A stretch of DNA of 64,000 nucleotides from contig JAKOGI010001334.1 in assembly GCA_029747015.1 (NCBI GenBank), positions 1 to 64,000 of the forward strand, read 5' to 3'. Shown here in pieces: positions 56,959-64,000 of the stretch; the stretch's first letter is position 1; each line of letters opens with the position of its first letter. The notes beneath the pieces were generated by a model. That model was not told where the DNA came from, made no database searches, and saw nothing but the letters and a program-made list of their open reading frames with translations. The position numbers were made by a program, and so were the translations under genes. This DNA is from Carnegiea gigantea (taxonomy: Eukaryota; Streptophyta; Magnoliopsida; Caryophyllales; Cactaceae).

Positions 56959-58003
56959 CTATATTGAACCATCAGAGTTGTACTTTACTCGATACACCCA
57001 TTTGCAGCTAATAGCTTTCTTACCCGGTGGAAGATCTATGATGTCCCATGTCTCATTTGCTTCCAAGGCGTGTATCTCCTCCGCCACAGCCCTCCGCGAC
57101 TGAGGATGTTTGACAGCTTCATGGTAAAATCTAGGTTCAATGACCTTAGTAATTGCGCCTAAAAAATGTTGGTGAGAGGCAGAGAAATTAGCACTAGTGA
57201 CATAGTCAGATATAGGGTAACGCGTACCTAAGGACTCTTTTTGGAGAGGCGTAGCAATCGAGATGGGTTCTTCAACTCGAGCACCATAACACACAAAGTC
57301 GTCCAAATGGGTAGGTGGCTTTCTGGCCCGTTCTCCTCGCCTTACATTTTGGGCCCCTGCTGGCCCACTAGTTTTCACTGGCGTGGGCTGCACAACAAGC
57401 GACTGCATAGACCCCGCTGGGCCTGTCTCCTCATGACCCGCAGCTTCTGTGGCCCACTCAGGTCCTGGGCTGAGGATGACTTCATTTTGCCAGCCCAGAT
57501 ATGCTGACCCATGCTCTGCTGTGCTCTCCCTATCCACAAACTGGGCCCCGTCATGTTGCTATCCCAAGGCACTCCTTAGGTCTTCATCATCATTGCAAAT
57601 TGCTCTTACATCGAAACCACCATGATGTTTACCAGCCATTTCTTCAGCTTTTGTTGTACTTGCAGATGGAAAAATCTCCTTATGAAATACCACATCTCTG
57701 CTGATAAAAATTCATGAGTGTCCAAGTCGAACACCTTCCATCCTTTCTTGCCAAAGGGGTATCCTAAGAAAATACACTTTCGACTTTGTGATGCAAATTT
57801 ATCCTTCGTCTTTAATCGATTTTGAGAATAGCACAGGCATCCAAAAACTCGAAGGTGATCATAAGATGGTTGTTGATGATAGAGAACCTCATATGGACTT
57901 TTCCCTTGCAAGACACTATTGGGGATTCTATTAATCAAGTAGGCAGCTGTCAGCACACATTCCCCCCAAAAATTTAATGGCAACCATGCTTGAAAACGTA
58001 AAG
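56959..58003 (-). pseudogene. Element G INT C-terminus and RT N-terminus
   Basis: Minus strand. LRFQAWLPLNFWGECVLTAAYL starts at the solo-LTR junction. INT then continues through 57606-57983 (SPYEVLYHQQPSYDHLRVFGCLCY, KCIFLGYPFGKKGWKVFD). After breaks near 57545-57600 the linker and RT start are at 56959-57537 (RRAVAEEIHALEANETWDI, CKWVYRVKYNSDGSI). Confidence 0.82.
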
Positions 58004-59425
58004 TGTTCCATCCAAAATTATGATATTTTATACCCTTTTATCGTCGAGTATTTGCTCTCAATAAAGTGTTAAATTAGGTTTTTAATAATGTTTTTAATTA
58101 TTTTGTAGGATTTGAAAAATTTGAGAAAAAATAAGCAATAAGTGCGTGGCTTAGATCGGATTGAAGAAAGCAAGAAACAAGAAAAGGAAAATCGGGCCAG
58201 ATGGAGCCCAACGCCCAGCTCACAAGACCAGCCCAGCGTGCCCTTTCTCCTCTCCTTTTTATCATTCGGGCCTGCTCTTTGCCTTCTCACCAGGCTGGCC
58301 CAACGTTCTTTCCTCCAAACCATGGGCCATCTTCTCATTCCTTCCCCTTTTGCTTACACCGGGCCAATTGGCAGATCGGGCCAGCCCCTCTCCCAGCCCA
58401 GACTCCCTCTCTTTCTCCCCATCTCACTTAATTTTCCCATGTGCCAGGCACATGACTCACAGTCCCTCCCCCTTCTCTTCTTCCTCCTCTGTCATTCCTC
58501 CTGCCCAGAAGCCACGAACAAGGCAGCCTCCCCCCTCTTCTTCAACCTTTCATCTTCCTCCATCATTCACTTTAACCCAACCGTTACCCATTTCCCCTAC
58601 TTTTCTTCTTCTTCTTCCTTGTGCCCACAACGGTTTAATGTCTAGAAGAACCTCAGGCAGAGGAACCCGATTCATCTCCCTTCCCCTATAACACGACCGT
58701 TTCATTTTCTCTCTCTCTTTCTTTATCACCCATCATCATCACCATCATAATCCTGTCAGTTTCTGAAGAGTTATTGAAGCAATGAATGAGGGGGACTAAA
58801 TGGGCTCGAGGCTACGTTTTATGGAGGCCAAAAAGCAGAGCATAGAGGGAGGAGATCAGCGTAGAGTAGAGCACAGAGTTTTCCCGTTCAAGATTTGGTT
58901 TTCGTTTTCAATCTTCGATTTTATTTATTTTCAGTTTTAGTTCTAGATTTTAGTCCTCAAACTATGTAATTGGATTTCGAGTTGGCAAACCGAGTCAAGA
59001 GAGCAGAGCGTGAATTATTGTTCAAATCTGGATTTTGTTTGGATTGGTTAATGTTTCCCCTGACTGCATCATATCGTGAATTTGCCCAGATTCTGGTTCC
59101 ACTGGCATTTGATTTTGGTTCTTGGTGCTAGTTCTCCTATCACTTTGTACATTTCTCTTGCTGCCCTCCGAATCTTGTACAATTGAAGATGTCAAATTTG
59201 AGAAGTTTGGTCTTTAATCTAGAGGAATCGTGTTGTTTAAGTGGCTTAGTTTCAACAATTTTTGCTTTGATTCAATTTCATTTTAGTTTGGTGACAACTT
59301 TGGCTTGTATCAAGGGGTCAATGCTGATTTAATCTACTTAGTAACCCAATTTCAAAAATCATCCCTGAGGACGACATCCGTAATTGCTACGGCGATGAAC
59401 CGTACGCTTGCGAAAAATCACAACA
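58004..59425 (+). mobile_element. Solo LTR H (gypsy Tat/Athila-type), nested in element G
   Basis: 1422 bp, TGTTCCATCC...AATCACAACA, with a perfect 5-bp duplication TAAAG (57999-58003 and 59426-59430). Removing it and one TAAAG rejoins the G integrase in phase (VARAL / RFQAW). Near its right end CCCTGAGGACGACATCC followed by CGCTTGCG resembles the 3' end of the element L LTR (CCCTGCGGACGACACC), which suggests a plus orientation and a Ty3/gypsy Tat/Athila origin. No internal region is present, as expected after recombination between two LTRs. ORFs at 58142-58691 are pyrimidine-rich chance frames. Confidence 0.9.
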
Positions 59426-59430
59426 TAAAG

Positions 59431-59984
59431 CCCTAGCTACATTCAGAAGGTGACGATGTTTTCGTTCCACCCTACCATTTTGTTATGGGGTGTCTACGCA
59501 GTTGGTTTGATGTATTATGCCATTCTCAAAGTAAAATTTTTGCATGAGTCCCGACTTAAACTCAAGTCCATCGTCGCTTCTAACAACCTTTACCCTTCTT
59601 TTGAATTGATTTTTAGCCATAGCCACAAAACCTCTCAACAACATCCCCACTTCACTTTTCTCCTTCATTAGATACCCCCAGGTTGCCCTGCTAGCATCAT
59701 CAATGATAGTAAAGAAATAACTTGCACCACAAGAAGCCTTTACTCTGTACAGTCCCCAAATGTCACAATGAACAAGCTCAAATAATTCATTTGCTTTACT
59801 TTCACTAATTGGAAAACGGTTTCTAGTTTGCTTAGCACGAAAACATACATCACAAACTGCAACCTTTTTATTTTTCTTCAAAATCACTAACAATTCGTAA
59901 ATTCTTAAATAAAGTGGACATGACTTCATTTGACGGGTGCCCAAATGTATTGTGCCACTGGTGTCTAGATGTCACCGCATTAGC
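59431..59984 (-). pseudogene. Element G integrase N-terminal half
   Basis: Minus strand: CDVCFRAKQTRNRFPISES zinc region, FELVHCDIWGLYRV with the first catalytic Asp, IIDDASRATWGYLM, VVRSDDGLEFKSGLM, then HQTNCVDTP and a TAA-type stop where QQNG is expected (near 59480). The frame continues VERKHRHLLNVARA up to the solo LTR at 59430. Confidence 0.85.
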
Positions 59985-60834
59985 CTAATTCCGGATCTTT
60001 GGTGCCCCCGAGCAGTAGTAAACCCCATCTCGTTGCTCACCCACTCCAATCGAAGTCCTCAACGTGCGGTCCTGCAGCACACAAGATTCATCGAAAAATG
60101 TCATAGCACAATTTAAATCTTTGCATAATTTTGCCACTGACAATAAATTACAGTTGAGTTCAGGGACATAGAAAACGTTATTCAAAGACACTGTGTCTTC
60201 CAAAAAAATAGTGCCTTGCTTTTCTGCCAAAGTGTGAGCACCATTAAGAAGACATATTGGGGTTGGCCGAATGGGTTCAATTTTTCCAAATTGCTTTAGA
60301 TCACACGTCATATGGCTTGACGCTCCGCTATCGATCAACCATGGAGGCTTACCTGACAGCTTCTTGGACCCTCCTTTTGGAATGTCAATGAGGCTTAATA
60401 GCCTCTGCAGTTGATCAGAGGTCAGCCTCAGTATGCTCACTTGAGGTGTCTCTGCTGTGCTGTCGTGAGTTGCTGGCGGTCTGCACGGTGGCGGCAAGTG
60501 CCGTTTCACGGCTTGTTCCTCGTCCTCTGCCACCAGATGTCCTGCCACCACGTCCACTTCTGCCAACCCGATTGCCGCGTCCTCGTCCACACAAACCCCA
60601 GTTAGGCGGGTATCCAATGATCTCGAAACAAGTCGTCTCATCATGGCCGTAACGCCCACTATGTTTACACGATCCCTCTTCTACAACACTCAGTTTCTCC
60701 CTCAATGCAAAAGCCATAGCAGTTTCAGTTTGGTTATCTCTCCTCAACATCATCCTCTTATGGTTCTCTTCCTATTGAATCATATTAAATATTCTATCGA
60801 GCGATGGCAGAGGATCTAGCACCAACACTTGACT
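59985..60834 (-). pseudogene. Element G protease and gag zinc-knuckle region
   Basis: Minus strand: nucleocapsid knuckle CKHSGRYGHDETTC in 60415-60753, where the second Cys is Ser. An Arg/Gly-rich stretch follows, then a frame change. Protease PWLIDSGASSHMTCDL has an intact DSG at 60324-60332 within 59985-60659. It ends in the pre-integrase segment LRTSIGVGEQRDGVYY. Confidence 0.83.
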
Positions 60835-61440
60835 TCAAATGGTTACATAAGTTTCATCCTCAAGGCCCATAAGAAATTGATGAGTATGCTCCTCTTCCAT
60901 TAACTTCACAACCTGGCCTCCAATGTCACATTCGCATTTTCTGCAAATGCAATGGGGAATTTTGACATAGCTATTCAACTCACTCCACAAACCCATCAAC
61001 TTTGAATAAAATTCAACTACCTCTAGACCTCCTTGTTTACAAGCGGCAATATCAGTTTTGAGTTGATGTATCTTAGGGGTGTTTGCCACAGCATACCTTT
61101 TACGTAGGTTCTCCCACATTATTGCAACGGCCTCTACATATACTATGTTGGTATGAAGCTTTGGATCAATTATATTAATGATCCAGGAGCATATCATCGA
61201 ATTTAGCATGTCCCAAGCATTGTACTCAATAGGATCATCTCCTTCTTTCAAAGCTGGCCTCTTTAGGGTTCCGTCAATAAACCCTAACTTATTTTTTGAT
61301 CTCAAGGTAGTTCTAATTGCTCGTTGCCACAAATCGTAGTTTTTGCCATTGAAAATTACAGATGTGATTGCTACTCCCGACCCCTCTGATGGATGTAAGT
61401 AATAGGGTGAGTGATTATCAATCACGATCTTTTTACTCAT
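60835..61440 (-). pseudogene. Element G gag N-terminal part
   Basis: Minus strand, ATG at 61438-61440 (MSKKIVIDNHSPYYLHPSEGSG) just inside the primer site. It has the conserved copia gag segments FNGKNYDLWQRAIRTTLRSK, LGFIDGTLKRP, WDMLNSMICSWIINI, EFYSKLMGLWSELNSY and HQFLMGLEDETY, and is stopped at 60835-60837. It resembles the gag family common in Ale/Retrofit-type elements (inference). Confidence 0.85.
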
Positions 61441-61453
61441 GGCTTTGATACCA

Positions 61454-61689
61454 TAAAGAAATATCAAAGAAATTTATGTGGTAGATTAGGGCTTAATCAC
61501 GATGCCCTTTCTTATTTTTCTGTCTCTGTTCCACGGCTTCCTCATCAACTTTATATATACATCCAACAACCTTAGCTAACCCTAGCATGCAAGCCAATGT
61601 ACCGTAGTATACAAGAATTAGGAAACTAGGAATAAAATAAATACAATAATCTCCAACGAGAACATATTAAAATATTTTATTTCCTAATA
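61454..61689 (-). repeat. 5' LTR of element G
   Basis: 236 bp, the partner of 55383-55619. Confidence 0.9.
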
Positions 61690-61804
61690 TGAACATGATG
61701 TTGTTTACACACAATTCTTTTACCTACTTTTGTGCTCTTTGGATATTGCTGTTCATATCATGATTCTGGGACCTTAGTTAATGGTTTGTTTTTAATGTGA
61801 ACAG

Positions 61805-61828
61805 CTGAGGCCGAAGAAGACGTTTTAG
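61805..61828 (+). pseudogene. Exon 5: L40 C-terminus, copy 2
   Basis: After GTGAACAG, CTG AGG CCG AAG AAG ACG TTT TAG reads LRPKKTF-stop, against L40 LRPKKKIK. A second frame-preserved stretch A-K-D-I-K-stop follows the TAG and resembles the tail of copy 1 (Q-G-K-G-S-stop), so the premature TAG probably replaced a CAG. Confidence 0.8.
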
Positions 61829-62200
61829 GCTAAAGATATCAAGTGAATACCTGTGTTGCGGCGCTCTGGATTGGAAATACAGGCCTGATTTGATCTTTTG
61901 GTGTTAGTCTCGGTGACAAGTCCTTGAAGTGAAAATTATGGAGTCCGGAAGGCGTACAGAAATAATACTAATAGTGCAAGCTAGCTTTTGTTACTAATAG
62001 TAGTTAGCACAATTTCTCCTAAGATAGAGATTTATAGTGACAATCTCTGTCCGTTGTCAATCATATGCGTTTTTCAGTGTCATGTATATAGTACTAAAAA
62101 TCTTTAAAGAGTTCGCTGGCTTGCTTACGTACATGGGTTTTAGTTTTCTTCTTCTCTTTTCCTGTCCTCCTTTAATTTGAAAGCTAGTCAAAAGTCTGAG
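61829..62200 (+). other. 3' UTR-like region of ubiquitin-L40 copy 2
   Basis: It resembles the copy 1 flank at 35357-35640 in patches (GGAAGGCGTA, CTAGCTTTTGTTA, GGCTTGCTTACG, TTTTCCTGTCCTCCTTTAAT). No clear polyadenylation signal was identified. Confidence 0.6.
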
Positions 62201-64000
62201 CAACTTGTTGAATACCTAAGAATTCAATAAGGAAAATACAAACAAATTAAATGAGTTCAGACTTAACTAGATAGTAAATCGTATGAGTTCAAATGATTTT
62301 TGTTATACATTGTACTCGTAATTTTGAATACCCTATATGACACATCATGTGCATTTCATACTCAAGTGAACTACAAATAGCTAAATCCCATATTAGATAA
62401 TTATCAATTCAAAGTAAAAGTAGTTCAGCACAAATAAACGGGCTAAATGCTAGTTCACAGCGTTTCAAGTTTATTTAACCCTAGAAGTAATTTTTGTTTC
62501 ACTGTTATTCTCCTAATGTATGATCTCTGTATGCCCATCAAATTCCACTTTCTTCCCTAATTTTGCAAAGAAATGTCCATCAAAAACAAAAAATTGCAAC
62601 AGATTGTTTGCAATTAAATGAAGATAGGACTCTCAAGTCCCAACTAAAAAGGGCTGTTTTTTTTTTTTTTAAATTGGGAAAGAATGGATATGGATGGGGA
62701 TAAGAGTTGCACCCGAACCTGCCCCATTTATAATGGGTTTGGGTACAAAAAATGAGGAAAAAAATGAATATGAGGCGGGTAAACTGAAAACGGGTATGGG
62801 TATGGGTACAGGCATCACCCACCCCATACCCATACTCGCCCCGTACCCGAATTTTTTTGAGGGTAAATAAATTGTTGAGTGGAGTTTTGAGATTTAAGCT
62901 TTAATAATTTGTTTTTAAAAAAAACTCTATACCGCAACCCATCCTCAACTATGCAATTCATCCATTTGTGTCGCTCATTTACTATGCCAACAAATAAAGT
63001 CATGTGACTCACGACTTACGAACCTAAAATTGTACTCATTTGTTGTGTCCCTCACTCTCTCATTTCAATCATTTCTAGAATGCAATTTTTTGTTTATAAG
63101 CTAAGTATGAACCATTAAATCTAATGGGTATTGTATTTCTTTAGAACATTTTACCTAGTTGAATTTAGTTTTATGAATTTCTTTAGGTAAAAGAAATTAT
63201 CATATCCAATGAGTATTATATTGTAATATATGTAAATACCTAAATAAAATTCAAAATACCCGATGGGTGTGGGTATAAGGATAGATTTTGAAAACCCGAT
63301 AGGTATGGGTATGGGTATAGAGATGACTTTTGAAAATGGGTATGGGTGCGGATATAACTCCACCCGCCCTATACGCACCCCGTGCCCATCCCTAGATATG
63401 GAATGGAAAGTAATGGAAAGAATGGGAAAGAATATTTTTGTAAAGGACTCGTAGGAAATGGTATGAAAATTGTGTGGAATGAAAGAGAATAGAAATGAAT
63501 GCGAAGGTTTTTTTTTTTTTTTTTTGAGAGAGTGAAAATGATAGGAAGACACGAGATTTTCCATGAATAAGAGTGGAAAGTAATAGTAATGAATTGGGAG
63601 AAAATGATAAGGAATTGGAGGGAATGAAAACCTATCATTTATCCCTGACAAGAGCCGGCCCTAAAGTGGAATGTTTTTTGGTCTGAAGGTAAATGATGAA
63701 TTCATTAATTGAAGGTCATATGACGTCTACAATGGACATCATATTCAAACAAATTCATAATTAAAATAATAAAATAAACATTTCAGCAGAGAAAACTAAT
63801 TGAAACTTTTATGAACATTCATCGTGTTATCAATCGTTGCTTCATAATACAGTCTCTAATAGGAAGATCCATAAATCTTATGTAGTCTACTTGTCAAAAA
63901 GATTCATCCATTATGACAATCTGAATTCGAAGAATCAACGCTTGTTGTAGAATGATTTTTCATTCAATTAATAATCCAATTACAGACAAATAGAACGAGA
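62201..64000. other. Downstream AT-rich spacer with GGGTA-type repeats
   Basis: No gene. Two G/C-richer islands built of GGGTATGGGTATGGGTA and its complement lie at about 62700-62860 and 63255-63400; the first can fold as a hairpin (GGGTATGGGTA before, TACCCATACTCGCCCC after). T runs are at 62657-62672 and 63510-63526. GGAATGGAAAG-type repeats occur at 63400-63620. Probably remnants of small non-autonomous DNA transposons; I could not set boundaries. Confidence 0.4.

Larger units (their letters stand above)
55383..61689 (-). mobile_element. Ty1/copia element G in intron 4 (antisense; contains solo LTR H)
   Basis: 6.3 kb on the minus strand. LTRs 55383-55619 and 61454-61689. Flanks TCAAC (55378-55382) and TGAAC (61690-61694), one mismatch. 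Primer site near 61440-61453 (minus TGGTATCAAAGCC, one mismatch to iMet). Purine tract GAGGGGGAG (minus) at about 55620-55628. LTRs differ by about two substitutions and one indel, so G is the youngest of the three intronic elements. Solo LTR H (58004-59425) interrupts its integrase. Confidence 0.92.

Noticed and set aside
58142..58691. Three overlapping plus-strand ORFs of 76-176 codons
   Set aside because: All lie inside the solo LTR H in a pyrimidine-rich block (Pro/Ser/Leu translations in all three frames), with no domain or start context.

Overview
The window is nuclear DNA from a flowering plant, probably a eudicot with a large, repeat-rich genome. It shows split genes with GT-AG introns, plant-type LTR retrotransposons primed by tRNA-iMet and tRNA-Asp, a small Tourist-like MITE, and AT-rich spacers with poly(A/T) tracts. 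No bacterial operon, CRISPR array, rRNA or tRNA gene was seen. The species cannot be named from this sequence.

The only host genes I can support are two tandem, plus-strand copies of a ubiquitin / 60S ribosomal protein L40 (eL40) fusion gene. Copy 2 runs from a TATA box at 40207 and ATG at 40295 to a stop at 61828, in five short exons (about 0.4 kb of coding sequence). Introns 2, 3 and 4 each carry one antisense LTR retrotransposon: copia E at 40793-48460, gypsy chromovirus F at 49342-54387, and copia G at 55383-61689. A gypsy-type solo LTR H (58004-59425) is nested inside G. Copy 1 is represented only by its last exon and 3' flank (35318 to about 35640). If it had the same exon order, everything from 1 to about 35.2 kb lies in its last intron, and its earlier exons are left of the window. 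Both copies look decayed. In copy 2 the nearly invariant ubiquitin has eight substitutions, two of the four L40 zinc-binding cysteines are lost, and the expected exon 3 splice donor is AC instead of GT.

Positions 1-35.2 kb are a nest of retrotransposons. A decayed antisense copia element D (outer parts at 23836-24369 and 33081 to about 35150) was entered twice. Antisense Sirevirus-like element C (24370-33080) landed in its reverse transcriptase. A plus-strand Sirevirus-like tandem A-B landed at its RNase H. A and B share one central LTR (12833-14334), giving int(A)-LTR-int(B)-LTR, with the outer left part beyond the window. Element A was then entered by a gag-only gypsy-type element L (5491-11275). 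The nesting is supported by target-site duplications (AAAAT, GAATG, TAAAG, TTGCA) and by interrupted reading frames that resume in phase when the insert and one duplication copy are removed.

The Sirevirus-like copies encode gag with two zinc knuckles, pol in the order PR-INT-RT-RNase H, and a third ORF after pol with a C-terminal coiled coil. All three copies keep an in-frame TGA between gag and pol, next to a splice-acceptor-like tract. All three are disabled by frameshifts and nonsense changes. The rest of the window (35.6-39.6 kb and 61.9-64 kb) is AT-rich spacer with a few small repeats.
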